NCBI GenBank assembly: GCA_031127225.1
Contig: JARIEV010000007.1
Span: forward strand, 1 to 52,197
Reading direction: 5' to 3'
Length of the DNA stretch: 52,197 nt
DNA from: Gemmatimonadota bacterium
GTDB lineage: Bacteria; Gemmatimonadota; Gemmatimonadetes; Gemmatimonadales; Gemmatimonadaceae
In this document: piece by piece, positions 34,135-43,987 of the stretch
Layout of the letters: each line of letters opens with the position of its first letter
How positions within the stretch are numbered: position 1 is the stretch's first letter
Program-made: the position numbers and the translations under genes
The notes under the pieces: generated by a model
What the model was told of the DNA's origin: nothing
Seen by the model: only the letters and a program-made list of their open reading frames with translations
Database searches by the model: none

Positions 34135-35739
34135 ACGGCGGGCGCGATCCGCTTCCCATTCGTCAAACGGACCGTCGAAGTCCATCAGCCGTGTGCCGTT
34201 GAACCACCACACCCGGGTGGCCACCTGACGCAGGAAGGCGCGGTCGTGGCTCACCAGCAACACGGTGCCATCGAACTCGTCGAGCGCATCTTCGAGCACC
34301 TCGATGTTCTCGACGTCGAGGTGGTTGGTGGGTTCGTCGAGCACCAGCAGGTTGGCGCCGGTGAGCGTCATGAGCGCCAGCGCCATGCGGGCCCGCTCAC
34401 CGCCGCTGAGGGTGCGGATTTCGCGGAACACTTCGTCGCCACTGAACCCGAAGGCGCCCAGATGGTTCTGGATGTTGCCGCGGCTCCAGAGCGGCCGCTG
34501 CGCCTGAATGGCGTCCGACAGCGACAGCTTGAGCGGAAGGTCGGCCAAGTCCTGTCGGAACCACGCCGGCGTGATCGAACTGCCCACGCGCGCCTGGCCA
34601 CCGGCCGGCTCGAGATCGCCGAGCATCGTGGAGATGAACGTGGATTTGCCGGCGCCGTTGGGGCCCACCAGCGCCACGAAATCGTTGCGCCGCAGTGTCG
34701 CCGTGAAGTCGCTCACGAGCACACGCCCTGGCACCTCCACGCGCAGCTCATCGATGGAGACCACTTGGTCGCCGCCGCGATCCGCAATCTTGAATTCGAG
34801 CGACATCGCCGCGGGATCGCCCACCGGCGGTGCGAGGCGCGGCAGCCGTTCGAGTCGCTTGCGTTTGCCCTTCGCCTGGAACGAGTTGACGCCGGCCAGA
34901 TTCCGCCGGATGTACTCCTCTTCCTTCTTCACGTAGGCACGCTGCTTCTCCACTTCACGCTCGCGCGTGAGCCGTCGTTCGGCGCGCTGCGGCACGAACT
35001 GGCTGTAGTTCCCCTTGTACGCCTCGCTCGTCTTCGCCTCGATGTGCAAGATGTTCGTGCAGATCGCGTCCATGAACGCACGATCGTGCGACACCACGAG
35101 TACGGTTTCGTCGCACTCCTTGAGCCACTCCTGCAGCCAGGTGGTGGTGTCGAGGTCGAGGTGGTTGGTGGGTTCGTCGAGCATCAGCAGGTCCGCGGGC
35201 GCAATGAGCTGCGCCGCCAGTCCCACACGTCCGCGCTCTCCGCCCGACAGCGTAGACACGAGCCGCGTCTTCGACTCCTCGGCATCGAAGCCGAGTCCCT
35301 GCAACACGGCATCCACGCGGGCGTGGTAGATGTACCCGCCGAGGTCCGCGAAGCGCTCCTGATCCTGCCCGAATTTTTCGAGCATCTCGTCGGTGCACTT
35401 ATCACCCATCTCCCCGAGGGCCATCGCCTGGTCGGCGATGCGCTGCTCGAGGGCGATGACCTCACGCCAGGCGGCAGCGCCGGCCTGCCAGACCGTGGTG
35501 GCGCCCTCAAAGGCCCGGTGCTGATCGAGCAGGGCGTGACGCAGTCCCGGCTTCCGGGCGACGGCGCCGACCGTGGGCTGGATCTCGCCGGTGATGACGC
35601 CGAAGATCGACGTCTTGCCGGCGCCATTGCGGCCGATGATCCCCCACCGCTCACCTTCGGCGACGGTGAAAGTGATGTCTTTGAGGAGTTCGGTGGCTCC
35701 GAAGGAGATACCGATATTGGAGCAGGAGAGAAGCGTCAC
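34117..35739 (-). CDS. ABC-F family ATP-binding protein
   Basis: 540 residues with two nucleotide-binding domains and no membrane part. Walker A motifs GRNGAGKT and GPNGAGKS, signatures LSGGERGRV and LSGGERARM, and Walker B LLMLDEPTNHLD and LLVLDEPTNHLD, each followed by VSHDRAF. The charged helical P-site linker (EREVEKQRAYVKKEEEYIRRN) between the domains defines ABC-F proteins, which act on ribosomes in translation or antibiotic protection. Length and lack of a C-terminal coiled coil fit the housekeeping EttA/YbiT/Uup-like groups rather than a known resistance type; I cannot assign the subgroup. Confidence 0.93.
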   Translation of the reverse strand: MTLLSCSNIGISFGATELLKDITFTVAEGERWGIIGRNGAGKTSIFGVITGEIQPTVGAVARKPGLRHALLDQHRAFEGATTVWQAGAAAWREVIALEQRIADQAMALGEMGDKCTDEMLEKFGQDQERFADLGGYIYHARVDAVLQGLGFDAEESKTRLVSTLSGGERGRVGLAAQLIAPADLLMLDEPTNHLDLDTTTWLQEWLKECDETVLVVSHDRAFMDAICTNILHIEAKTSEAYKGNYSQFVPQRAERRLTREREVEKQRAYVKKEEEYIRRNLAGVNSFQAKGKRKRLERLPRLAPPVGDPAAMSLEFKIADRGGDQVVSIDELRVEVPGRVLVSDFTATLRRNDFVALVGPNGAGKSTFISTMLGDLEPAGGQARVGSSITPAWFRQDLADLPLKLSLSDAIQAQRPLWSRGNIQNHLGAFGFSGDEVFREIRTLSGGERARMALALMTLTGANLLVLDEPTNHLDVENIEVLEDALDEFDGTVLLVSHDRAFLRQVATRVWWFNGTRLMDFDGPFDEWEADRARRSRGAA

Positions 35740-35788
35740 GCGGCGATGATGGCGTCAGGTGGAAGATGTCATCGTAAATTTAAACCCC

Positions 35789-36775
35789 ATGCGCACCCTC
35801 CTTCCCATCGTCCTCGGCCTCACGCTGCTGTCGGCCTGCCGTCTCCCCGTGGGCCGGACCGCGCACGTCCCGCGCAAGGCCGTGTTCATTCTGCTCGATG
35901 GCATCCCCGCCGATGTGATCGAACAGGTGGACACCCCGATGCTCGATGAGATCGCCGCGGCCGGTGGGTACGCACGCGCCTCCGTGGGCGGCCAACAAGG
36001 TGGGCGCACCGAAACGCCGACCATCTCGGCGCCCGGCTACATGAGCCTCCTCACGGGCACGTGGGCGAACAAGCACAACGTGTGGAACAACAACAACCAG
36101 TCGCCCAACTACGCCTACTGGAACGTCTTCCGCATCGTCGAGTCGGTTGACCCGTCCCGGACAACGGCGCTGTTCTCGACGTGGCTCGACAATCGCACGG
36201 TGCTCGTGGGCGAAGGGCGCCCGGGGGCAGGCGACTTCCGGCTCGACCACACCGCCGACGGGTTCGAGCGGGACACCGTGGCCTTTCCACATGATCGGGC
36301 GTCGCGATACATCCAGGCCATCGATGAACGCGTGGCCACGGACGCCGCGCAGTACATCGCGGCGAACGGGCCCGACCTGTCGTGGGTGTATCTCCAGCAC
36401 ACCGACGACGTGGCCCACGCGAACGGTGACAGCGAGGCGTTTCATACCGCGGTGCGTCAGGCGGATGCACGGGTGGGACGCATCTGGGCAGCCGTGAAGC
36501 AGCGCCAGGCGCTGGGCGAGCATTGGATGATCGTGGTGACGACCGATCACGGGCGCGATGCCCGCACCGGGAGAGGGCACGGCGGGCAGTCCGAGCGGGA
36601 GCGCATCACCTGGATCGTGACCAATCAGTCGCGGCTCAATGCGCGCTTTACACGCGGCACGCCGGCGATCGTGGATATCGCGCCCTCGATTTTGCAGCAT
36701 CTGCGCATCGCGGTGCCCACCGCGGTGGCGCGTGAAATGGATGGTGTGTCGTTCCTGCGGCGCGGGGTGCGCTGA
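35789..36775 (+). CDS. Alkaline-phosphatase-superfamily phosphodiesterase lipoprotein
   Basis: 328 residues from the ATG at 35789, which begins a lipoprotein signal (LPIVLGLTLLSACRLP). The metal sites of the nucleotide pyrophosphatase/phosphodiesterase branch are visible: FILLDGIPADVI (Asp), TPTISAPGYMSLLTG (nucleophile Thr), YLQHTDDVAHANG (Asp/His) and VVTTDHGRDARTG (Asp/His), plus GHGG near the end. It likely hydrolyses a phosphodiester in the periplasm. The upstream TAAATT lies only about 12 bases before the ATG, hinting at a leaderless or very short leader transcript. Divergent from the ABC-F gene (49 bp). Confidence 0.87.
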   Translation: MRTLLPIVLGLTLLSACRLPVGRTAHVPRKAVFILLDGIPADVIEQVDTPMLDEIAAAGGYARASVGGQQGGRTETPTISAPGYMSLLTGTWANKHNVWNNNNQSPNYAYWNVFRIVESVDPSRTTALFSTWLDNRTVLVGEGRPGAGDFRLDHTADGFERDTVAFPHDRASRYIQAIDERVATDAAQYIAANGPDLSWVYLQHTDDVAHANGDSEAFHTAVRQADARVGRIWAAVKQRQALGEHWMIVVTTDHGRDARTGRGHGGQSERERITWIVTNQSRLNARFTRGTPAIVDIAPSILQHLRIAVPTAVAREMDGVSFLRRGVR

Positions 36776-36812
36776 GCCGTGTGATGCCGTCGACGTCCTG
36801 CGACGCGCGGTC

Positions 36813-39773
36813 CTATGGCCTCGTGATGGCAGCTGGCCGCTCGGATGCCCCACCCAACCGGCCAATCCCCGCCGCCGCGAGGTCGCGGAGCGGACGCAGT
36901 TCGGCCTCCGCATCCGCCAGCAGCACCACGGCCTGCCGGTAGTAACCAAGGGCGTCCGCGCGGCGACCCGCCCGTTCGGCAAGCTCGCCGCGCCGCACGA
37001 GACTGGGAGCGAGGTACACGTAGTCGAGCCGCGCCCCAAGCGGGATGGACGCGAACGCTGTGGCGGCCAGCACATCACGACCGGAGGCCACCAGTGCGTC
37101 GGCCCGCTGCCATCGCTCACGGGTGCGGGAGAAGTACGTGGACCGCCCCGCAAACTGGTACGGAACGACCGGCACAAAGTCCTCGAGCACGCGCGGCGCG
37201 CGGCGTCCCGCCCGCCGACCGGATTCGGTGGTCAGGCCCAGCTGCAGATCGGGGCAGAGCGCCCGCACGCGCGCCAGCGCGCTGATGTCACAACGCAGCG
37301 GCGACGTCGCACGTCCATCGGCCAGCGCAAGCTGCGCGTGCAGGTACGCGGTGATGAGAGGCGCTGCCGGCACGTCGACGCCGAGTTCGAGACTCAGCGG
37401 CAGACTGCCGGTGGAGAGCCCCGCGAGGTTATCGAGGCCTTGTTGGGCGTCGTGCCGCCGCTCGGCGCTGACCGTGGCAAAGGGGAGCGTCGCGAAGTAC
37501 GCTCGGCTCCAGGCTGCCGCGACGGGGTCAAGCGGGGCCGCCAGATCGAGCTCACGCCCAGCCTCCGTGAAGCGCCCGCGCGCCACGGCCAGATGTGCCA
37601 GCGCGACATGCCCCTGCGCCTGCACGGTGCGCGGGTACGATGCGACCGTGAGCCGCCGAGCCAGCGGCGCGGCAGCAGACGGATCCGCCATCATCCCGGC
37701 GAGCATACTGTGGAGATAAAAGAGCGAATAGTCGGGGAGCGAATCGAGCAGTGGCTGCACGGCCGCGATCGACGCCGTGGTGCCGATCCCGTACGCCGCG
37801 AGCACACGCGACTCACCGGCGACGGCGCCGCGCGCGCCGAGACGCTCGAGCTGGCGCAGCAACGCGCGCAGTGCCGGCGCATTCCGGGCCCGCGCCTCGG
37901 TGCGGAAGCCGTGGACGATCGCTTCGAAATTGCTGCTGTCGAGCGCGATCACCGTGCGCCACGCATCGGTGGCGTCGTCCATCGACTGCCCCAGCACCGC
38001 GGCGCCATGAAACAGCACCTCGGCCAGCTGGAACCACGCGTCGCGGTCGAAGCGGTCGCTGGTCGCGAGCTCGCGGAAGATCGCCTCGGCACGAACCCCG
38101 TCGCCGGCGCGCCACCGGGCGTACCCGGTGAACAGCTCGCGGTTGCGGCCGGTGATGGCCGTGGCGCGCTTCAGCGCCTCCACGATGGCGCTGTCCGCAT
38201 CCTGCGTACGCTGGGTGTACTCGGCGGCGATAGCGCGCCGGTACCATGCCTCCGCGAAGCGCGCATCCAGCACGGTCGCGTCACGGAACGCCTTCCATGC
38301 CCCATCGAAGTCTCCCCGACGCAACAGCATCTCGCCGTCGAGGTACGTGCGGAGCGTGCCGGGCACCACGCTGCCACGCAGCCCGGCCGCGCGGGTGCGC
38401 TCGCCCAACTCCGGATACAGCGCGGCCGTGAGTTCGCGCGCGAGCTGGTCGGCCACCACGAGCACGGAGTCCCGGGAGCCCGTGACCGACAGGTGCACCG
38501 GGCTCGTGGTGTTCAGGTCGAGATCGACGCGCAGCTGACTCGTGGCGAGGTCCAGCGAGCCCGTCACGACGATGTCGGGGGCGACCGACTCGCCGTTACG
38601 CTGATTCGCGACCCCACGATGTACGATACGGACACCGTTCGATCCCTGTGCACCGCTGACGAGCGCATCGGCCAGCGCGGTCGCCAGCGCTCGCGCGCCG
38701 ACGGTATCGCCGCGCAAGACGAAGGGCTCGATGATCACGTCCCGCGGGCGTGACGCGGCATTTCGGGAGGGCTCGACGTCGGGCTGGGTGCCGGAACGGC
38801 GTACCGCTTCGGCGGCCAACCCCACCACACCAGCCACCAGTGCGACCGCCAACGTACCACCACGCCAGCGCGGGGTACTGGCACGACGGGGCGCGGCCGG
38901 CGGTGGCGGAGGCGGTACGGCCGGTGCGGCGGGCGGTGCGGCCGGTGCGGCGGGCGGTACGGCGGGCGGCTCCGCTTCACTGCTGTCGGCGGACACGGGC
39001 GCAGCCGTCCACGCGGCCGGGCGCGCGACGAATCGCTGCGCGAGGCGCGCCAGCACCTCCGGATCGGGCTCGACCTCCAACTCCGTGCGCATCCGCCGCT
39101 CCCACGCCGCGGCGGCGGCCCGCGCGGCCGACGGGTCGCCGGCACTGGTCACCGCATACACGTACCCGAGCAACGCGCTGCTGTCGAACGGAAACAGCGA
39201 CAACACGCGCTCCCGGCAGCGTCGAGCGGCCGGCCAATCGCCCTGCGCTTCGTCGGCGTCGGCGCGTTGCTCGAGGGCGGACCGGAGGCGTTGCGCGGTG
39301 TCGACGCGCACCGCGTCCACCCACCGTTCGAATTCTGCGGCGCCCTTGATGTAGAGCCCTTCCACGAAGGTGCCGCGGTAGAGCGCCACGGCGCGAAACA
39401 CATCGCCGTCCGCCAGCGCTGACCGAAACCGGATCAGATCGGTGGACAGCGCGTCGGGGTTGAAGGTCAGGTCGTGCGCGGTCGCCCGAATGACGTCGTC
39501 ACCCAGTTCCCGCTTGAGCACATACAGGGCCTGCGTGAGCAGCCGGCGGGCGCCGGCGATGTCTTGCTCGGGCCAGAGAAGACCAATCGCCCGCTCGCGC
39601 GCGACGGGCGACGGAAACGCCTCGGCGACCACAGCCAGCAGCGCGAGGCGTCGCGGCTGCGCGGCGCCGGCGGGCACCGCGGTGGGGGTGTCCACCACGG
39701 TGATGGCCGCCGCGCCAAGCAAATGCAGCTCGAATGCGGACGGCGTGGCGCTCCGGTCGCCGGACTTAGGCAT
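36813..39773 (-). CDS. Membrane-anchored BTAD/TPR transcriptional regulator-like protein
   Basis: About 986 residues from the ATG at 39773. Residues about 12-90 look like the winged-helix domain of SARP-type activators (FELHLLGAAAITV; RRLALLAVVAEA; RERAIGLLWPEQDIAGARRLLTQALYVLKREL). Residues about 100-245 are the BTAD helical domain (DVFRAVALYRGTFVEGLY; FERWVDAVRVDTAQRL). A Pro/Ala linker and one membrane segment (about 317-338) follow. Next is a TolB/FlgO-like domain (RDVIIEPFVLRGDTVGARALATALADALV), then many TPR-like helices. An activator with its DNA-binding part tethered to the membrane could sense an envelope signal. Target unknown. Confidence 0.82.
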   Translation of the reverse strand: MPKSGDRSATPSAFELHLLGAAAITVVDTPTAVPAGAAQPRRLALLAVVAEAFPSPVARERAIGLLWPEQDIAGARRLLTQALYVLKRELGDDVIRATAHDLTFNPDALSTDLIRFRSALADGDVFRAVALYRGTFVEGLYIKGAAEFERWVDAVRVDTAQRLRSALEQRADADEAQGDWPAARRCRERVLSLFPFDSSALLGYVYAVTSAGDPSAARAAAAAWERRMRTELEVEPDPEVLARLAQRFVARPAAWTAAPVSADSSEAEPPAVPPAAPAAPPAAPAVPPPPPPAAPRRASTPRWRGGTLAVALVAGVVGLAAEAVRRSGTQPDVEPSRNAASRPRDVIIEPFVLRGDTVGARALATALADALVSGAQGSNGVRIVHRGVANQRNGESVAPDIVVTGSLDLATSQLRVDLDLNTTSPVHLSVTGSRDSVLVVADQLARELTAALYPELGERTRAAGLRGSVVPGTLRTYLDGEMLLRRGDFDGAWKAFRDATVLDARFAEAWYRRAIAAEYTQRTQDADSAIVEALKRATAITGRNRELFTGYARWRAGDGVRAEAIFRELATSDRFDRDAWFQLAEVLFHGAAVLGQSMDDATDAWRTVIALDSSNFEAIVHGFRTEARARNAPALRALLRQLERLGARGAVAGESRVLAAYGIGTTASIAAVQPLLDSLPDYSLFYLHSMLAGMMADPSAAAPLARRLTVASYPRTVQAQGHVALAHLAVARGRFTEAGRELDLAAPLDPVAAAWSRAYFATLPFATVSAERRHDAQQGLDNLAGLSTGSLPLSLELGVDVPAAPLITAYLHAQLALADGRATSPLRCDISALARVRALCPDLQLGLTTESGRRAGRRAPRVLEDFVPVVPYQFAGRSTYFSRTRERWQRADALVASGRDVLAATAFASIPLGARLDYVYLAPSLVRRGELAERAGRRADALGYYRQAVVLLADAEAELRPLRDLAAAGIGRLGGASERPAAITRP

Positions 39774-39796
39774 TGCCGATAATAGCGTGAGTACCA

Positions 39797-39817
39797 CGCC
39801 GCCGCTTGCGGGCGGCG
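39797..39817 (-). terminator. GC hairpin downstream of the Ig-like lipoprotein gene
   Basis: CGCCGCC at 39797-39803 pairs with GGCGGCG at 39811-39817 around a 7-base loop. It sits between the end of the Ig-like gene and the start of the BTAD gene. A second hairpin (arms 39895-39902 and 39907-39914) straddles the stop codon itself. Neither has a T-run. Confidence 0.4.
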
Positions 39818-39902
39818 GCGCGACACACACGCACGGACGTAACGGTTCGCGCAACGCGCGTTCGACGTCGAGGAACGGCGTGGCGCCCGCTGCCGCGACG
39901 CC

Positions 39903-41489
39903 TTACGGCGTCGCGCCGCGCGACACGGACAGCGTGTAGTTGATCACGGGTTGTATCCAGTCGCCTTGAAAATTCGCGAGCTGGAATCCACCCGAACTGA
40001 TCTCGATTGCGTAGTTCCCCGCCGTGGCCGGCGTCACCGTGACGGTGCGCACCCCGTTCACCGTCGGGCCGACATTCTGCGCTGCCACAACACCACTGCG
40101 GAATATGGTCAGCGCACTCTGCCCCGGCATGCCGCTCACGCTGATCGTGTACGGCTTGCCGGCGTCGAGCTTAGCGACGAGATAATGCGCAAGAATCGGC
40201 TTCCCGATCACCGCCGGGAAAGGCGAAAACTGAATGTTGAACGTACAGCTGTTCTGCGCGGTCACGGCATCCTGATACGAGGCGCCGGGCACGATGTACA
40301 GAATTGGCGCGGCCCCACCGGAGGTGCAGGCATGACCGACCGCCGCCGACTTGGTGAGCGTGTACGCGCCGGTGGTCGTGGATGTCATACCGCTCACGAA
40401 GAGCTGCATCGGATCACCGTTGCCGACGATCCGCAGTTCGGGGGTCGTGCCGAAAATCGAACCGTATACCAGCCCGGCGGCCACGTCGGCGGTGGACTCC
40501 TTCATGCCGAACACCCCAGCGAAGTCACGCGTCCACCGGATCACCGTGACCGTGTTCGCCGGCGGCACCATCCGGTAGTAGTCCGAGTAGCGCTGGGATG
40601 CGACGAACAGGCAATCCGACGTGGTGATGGTGCCACTGATGACGGTGGGGTTGCCGTTCTTCAGCGCGCACGGATCCGCCACGACCCGGTAAGGGGAGAA
40701 GTGGCGCGTGGCCGCACGCACCGTGTTGGTGATGGAATCGACGCTCACCGCTTCGGTGAGCGGGACCCACACGCCATCCTCGAAGCGGGCCACGCGCAGG
40801 GTGCCCTGATCGGTGTTCGGTGGCAGCAGCGTGGGGTCATACTTGAGCGCCATCTCCACCGGCTGGTCGAATTGCGTTCCGCTCGGCCCGAATTCGTAGG
40901 CGGGCCCGACCGTGTTCGGCGTGTCTTCCGCCTCGGGGTCGAGCGTGACCGTGATCGGCGTGGTGGTCGTCAGCGCACCTTGCGGGAGCACCAGCGTGAC
41001 GTCGCCGGCATAGCCGGAGACGGTGCCTCCCGCTGGGGAGGTTACAGCGAGTTGGCCAACGATAATCGTGCTACTACCGCTCACGGCGCTCGACACGCTG
41101 CCGCTCGACGCGTGATTCGCCTCCCCGAACGTGGCCGTGATCGTGGCCGTACCAGAAGCGACGGACGTGACGACACCCGCTGGCGATACCGTAGCCACGG
41201 CCGTGTTGGAGCTGTGCCAGGACAGGCTCGCGTTGGGCAGGGGCGTTGGCCGACCGTTAATGGCAGCGGTTGCTAGAATCGTGACCCCTTGGACAATCGG
41301 GCCAGTTCCAACGGTGACGGTGAGCGCGGGCGCGGCGGCGAGTGCGGCAGCGGCCGCCGACGCCGCCGAGGTGGGAGAGGGCGCGACGTCGCGCGGGGTC
41401 GTGGGATCACCGCAGGCAGTGGCGAGCAGCACCACGGCGCTGAGGACCGAGCCGCGACCGGCCCAGCCGAGAAGAGCGGATTGAGACAT
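39903..41489 (-). CDS. Ig-like (BIG2) surface lipoprotein with ZU5-like domain
   Basis: 528 residues from the ATG at 41489, which starts a lipoprotein signal (GSVLSAVVLLATACGD). An Ala-rich spacer leads to a BIG2-type domain (LSWHSSNTAVATVSPAGVVTSVASGTATITATFGE). A ZU5-like beta domain follows at about 145-270 (AGGTVSGYAGDVTLVLPQGAL; FDQPVEMALKYDP). The C-terminal half (about 275-528) is beta-rich and ends with a bacterial pre-peptidase-like domain (NYAIEISSGGF). Probably an outer-membrane or surface protein for binding or adhesion. A 42-bp element upstream is identical to one upstream of the next Ig-like gene. Confidence 0.82.
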   Translation of the reverse strand: MSQSALLGWAGRGSVLSAVVLLATACGDPTTPRDVAPSPTSAASAAAAALAAAPALTVTVGTGPIVQGVTILATAAINGRPTPLPNASLSWHSSNTAVATVSPAGVVTSVASGTATITATFGEANHASSGSVSSAVSGSSTIIVGQLAVTSPAGGTVSGYAGDVTLVLPQGALTTTTPITVTLDPEAEDTPNTVGPAYEFGPSGTQFDQPVEMALKYDPTLLPPNTDQGTLRVARFEDGVWVPLTEAVSVDSITNTVRAATRHFSPYRVVADPCALKNGNPTVISGTITTSDCLFVASQRYSDYYRMVPPANTVTVIRWTRDFAGVFGMKESTADVAAGLVYGSIFGTTPELRIVGNGDPMQLFVSGMTSTTTGAYTLTKSAAVGHACTSGGAAPILYIVPGASYQDAVTAQNSCTFNIQFSPFPAVIGKPILAHYLVAKLDAGKPYTISVSGMPGQSALTIFRSGVVAAQNVGPTVNGVRTVTVTPATAGNYAIEISSGGFQLANFQGDWIQPVINYTLSVSRGATP

Positions 41490-41553
41490 AAACAGGAAGG
41501 GGCAATAGGTGAATGTGGTGCGACTCGTCCGCACACGCCCTCACCGTACCGTC

Positions 41554-41595
41554 CGCCGCTCAACCCGCTCTGCTACGGGGAGTCAACTGCGCCGC
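41554..41595 (-). repeat. 42-bp direct repeat, copy A (upstream of Ig-like gene)
   Basis: Perfectly identical to 43988-44029. On the minus strand it reads GCGGCGCAGTTGACTCCCCG onward and lies 65 bp upstream of the start at 41489. TTGACT could be a -35 box but no good -10 follows. Weak similarity (a GTGAAAAAC-type stretch) continues on the promoter-distal side. Confidence 0.9.
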
Positions 41596-41685
41596 TGATC
41601 GATGTGTTTTTCACCATAAATCGGCCGATAGTCGGCGGGCGACCACGAATATTTCCTGATGCCTTTGGCTGTGACCGGCCGGCGG

Positions 41686-43878
41686 CTAGTTCTTCTTGAA
41701 CAGCAGCGATGCGCCGTCGGCACTGCTTGTCAGCTGCCCCTTGCCCACCGTGGCCCCGTAGATGTTGTCAATCTGACCGGTCTTTTGCGTAAGCACCAAG
41801 CTCAGCGAGCCTCCCGTCACTTTGTACGTGCCCGCTCCCGCTGATCCTTCATCGAACTTCTCGGTATTTCGCGTGTTTGCGCCTTGAGCCGTCACTGAGT
41901 AAGAAAAGCCACCATTGGCGCCAAGAGACAGCGTCCCTGATAACGTATTGATGATGTAGAGATCGTCCTTGTACGTCTCGCCGGGGATCTTCACGCCATT
42001 CACTTCGATGAGCGTGTACGCGCCCGTGATGGCCGACAGCACGGTAGCGGTGTCTTGCGCCACACCTGCCCGTGCCGTCGCGATCACCGCCCCGTTGTCC
42101 ACCGTTTTCAGCTGGCCGGTTGCCCGGGTGATCGTCGCGATGCCGGTGCTGCCGCTGAACCATTCGGGCGAGCGGCCGACCATCAGGCGTCGCTTGTCGT
42201 CGTAGACATTGGCGAGCAGGTTGAAGGTGCCGCCGATTGTGCTCACCTCGGCGCCGCGCGTGATAATCGAGACACTGTCGGCGCAGCCGCCATAGAGCTT
42301 GAAATTCTCGAAACACGCCGTGGCTTCTTCAGGCGGCTCAAACCAGTACAACGCCGCTTGGCCGGCCGTGATGGGCGCCTTGAGCAGCGCGACCGCCTGG
42401 TCGGCGCGATTGAGAACCTGGAGCATCATCCTCGCGATGCCGGAGAAGATGTTGCGACCAACGATTCCGCGATTCAACGCAATATCAAAGAGAGCAGGTG
42501 CCGAGCTGATGGCGGCGTTGGTCGCAGCCGAGACGACCGCGGGATACGCCTGCCTGCCTGCAAAAAGGTCCGTAAGAACACCCGCCTTGTTGACCGTAGC
42601 GTAAACCTCGGCGATCGTCTTGGCGTCGTTCGGAAACTTGACGCCCACGAAAGTCATCAGCGTGTTTGCAAAGTCGACTACCAGCTGGCCAACGACGAGT
42701 TCCTTGTCGATCTGCACCGTGAGTGTGAGCGGGCCGTCTGCGCTTGCGCGCACAGTGCCGTCGCCGGCTGTGTAGCCCGGCGGAAAGCAAAGTATGCACG
42801 CCCCGGAGCCCGTCACGATGGCGCGGCGTTCCTCGCTTGAGGACTTGATGGAGAAGGGGATCAACGACTCGTTCCGGAACGAGATCGTTCCCCCAGCGAT
42901 AGCCGGGGGCGCCGCGCCGGCACCGTTGATTCCCACCACCTTGTAACGGCTAAAAGACGCGACGCTTTCGTCCACCGCAGCGGACTGCTTTGCCGGTAGG
43001 GGCACCGGATTGCGCGCAGGCTGGAGCGCCGTCGTCGTCGCCGTCGCGATACGGCCGCCCATCGCGATTGCCGGCGCGGACAGCGCGAAGGACTGGCCAC
43101 GCCTCGCGATGGCGGTGATGGAATCTGAGAGCGCCGCGAAATCAGCGTTCGTGAAAATGGCTTGGTTCAGCGTGGCTATGGGCAGCGCCTCCAGAAGTCG
43201 AATCGGCAGCAACAGGCGGACGAGCATCTGGGCCGTGGAGGATGCATCCAGCGCCGTAGTGCCGTTCGGCGTGACAAGGCCGGCGAGCAGCGCGTCGCCC
43301 GCCGCATTCAGCGCGACGACAGGCGAAAGGGCGATGTTGCCGGTCGCGATCTTGCCCGGGCCAGCAGCACTAATTGAGTCACCAACGCCGACGAACGCGA
43401 CGATGCTTGCCCGTATTGTGGCGTCAACAGATGGTGCGAATTGCACTGTCGCCCCGATCACCGGCACCACCGCCGAAACCACGACACTCGCCGCCCCGGA
43501 CTTCCCGTCCACCGCTGCCGCGATCGTCACCGTGCCCGCGCTGAGCCCCGTGACAGTCCCGCTCGACGACACCGTCGCCACGGCCACGTTCCCCGACGTC
43601 CACTGCACGGTCTTCCCAGCGACCTCGTTGCCGCTGGCGTCGCGGACCGTCGCCGCGAGCGCGACCGTCGCCCCGACGTTCACGGACGCCGAGGCGGGAG
43701 AAACCGCCACCGACGCCACCACACTGACGGGTGGTTGCGGCGTCGGGCTGGGTGGCGGGGTCGGCACGTCGGGTCCACAGGCCGCAAAGAGTACGAAAGC
43801 ACCACACAGCGCCGCGCCGCGCCACACGGGGTGCACACCGGCGCCATTCATTGGAATTCTCGTACTCGGGGACAACAT
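41686..43878 (-). CDS. Large Ig-like (BIG2) surface lipoprotein
   Basis: 730 residues. The ATG at 43878 has GGAG five bases upstream; a second ATG lies nine codons in. Lipoprotein signal GAALCGAFVLFAACGPD, then a Pro-rich spacer and a BIG2 domain (SVAVSPASASVNVGATVALAATVRDASG; VQWTSGNVAVATVSSSGTV). The large middle part (about 160-520) is unrecognised, with both helical and beta segments. Near 540-600 is another BIG-like fragment (SPEWFSGSTGIATITRATGQL), and the C-terminal about 110 residues form a beta domain (YTLIEVNGVKIPGETYKDDLY). Base composition is lower in GC than the neighbours. Probable surface protein; role unknown. Confidence 0.78.
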   Translation of the reverse strand: MLSPSTRIPMNGAGVHPVWRGAALCGAFVLFAACGPDVPTPPPSPTPQPPVSVVASVAVSPASASVNVGATVALAATVRDASGNEVAGKTVQWTSGNVAVATVSSSGTVTGLSAGTVTIAAAVDGKSGAASVVVSAVVPVIGATVQFAPSVDATIRASIVAFVGVGDSISAAGPGKIATGNIALSPVVALNAAGDALLAGLVTPNGTTALDASSTAQMLVRLLLPIRLLEALPIATLNQAIFTNADFAALSDSITAIARRGQSFALSAPAIAMGGRIATATTTALQPARNPVPLPAKQSAAVDESVASFSRYKVVGINGAGAAPPAIAGGTISFRNESLIPFSIKSSSEERRAIVTGSGACILCFPPGYTAGDGTVRASADGPLTLTVQIDKELVVGQLVVDFANTLMTFVGVKFPNDAKTIAEVYATVNKAGVLTDLFAGRQAYPAVVSAATNAAISSAPALFDIALNRGIVGRNIFSGIARMMLQVLNRADQAVALLKAPITAGQAALYWFEPPEEATACFENFKLYGGCADSVSIITRGAEVSTIGGTFNLLANVYDDKRRLMVGRSPEWFSGSTGIATITRATGQLKTVDNGAVIATARAGVAQDTATVLSAITGAYTLIEVNGVKIPGETYKDDLYIINTLSGTLSLGANGGFSYSVTAQGANTRNTEKFDEGSAGAGTYKVTGGSLSLVLTQKTGQIDNIYGATVGKGQLTSSADGASLLFKKN

Positions 43879-43987
43879 GGTAGCTCCGTAATTACACGTG
43901 AAAGTCAGGCGTCCGGGCACCGGCGTGGATTTCACGCGAGCGATCCACCCTCGCCGAGGCGTCGGGCGCCAAGTTCAGTTTAGAGCT

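Noticed and set aside
34117-35739. Antibiotic-resistance ABC-F (Msr/Vga type)
   Set aside because: No long antibiotic-resistance interdomain extension and no resistance context; looks like a housekeeping ABC-F.
41554-41595. tRNA-like look of the 42-bp repeat (minus strand contains a D-arm-like GTAGCAGAGCGGGTTGAGC)
   Set aside because: No anticodon arm, TPsiC arm or acceptor stem can be built around it at either copy.
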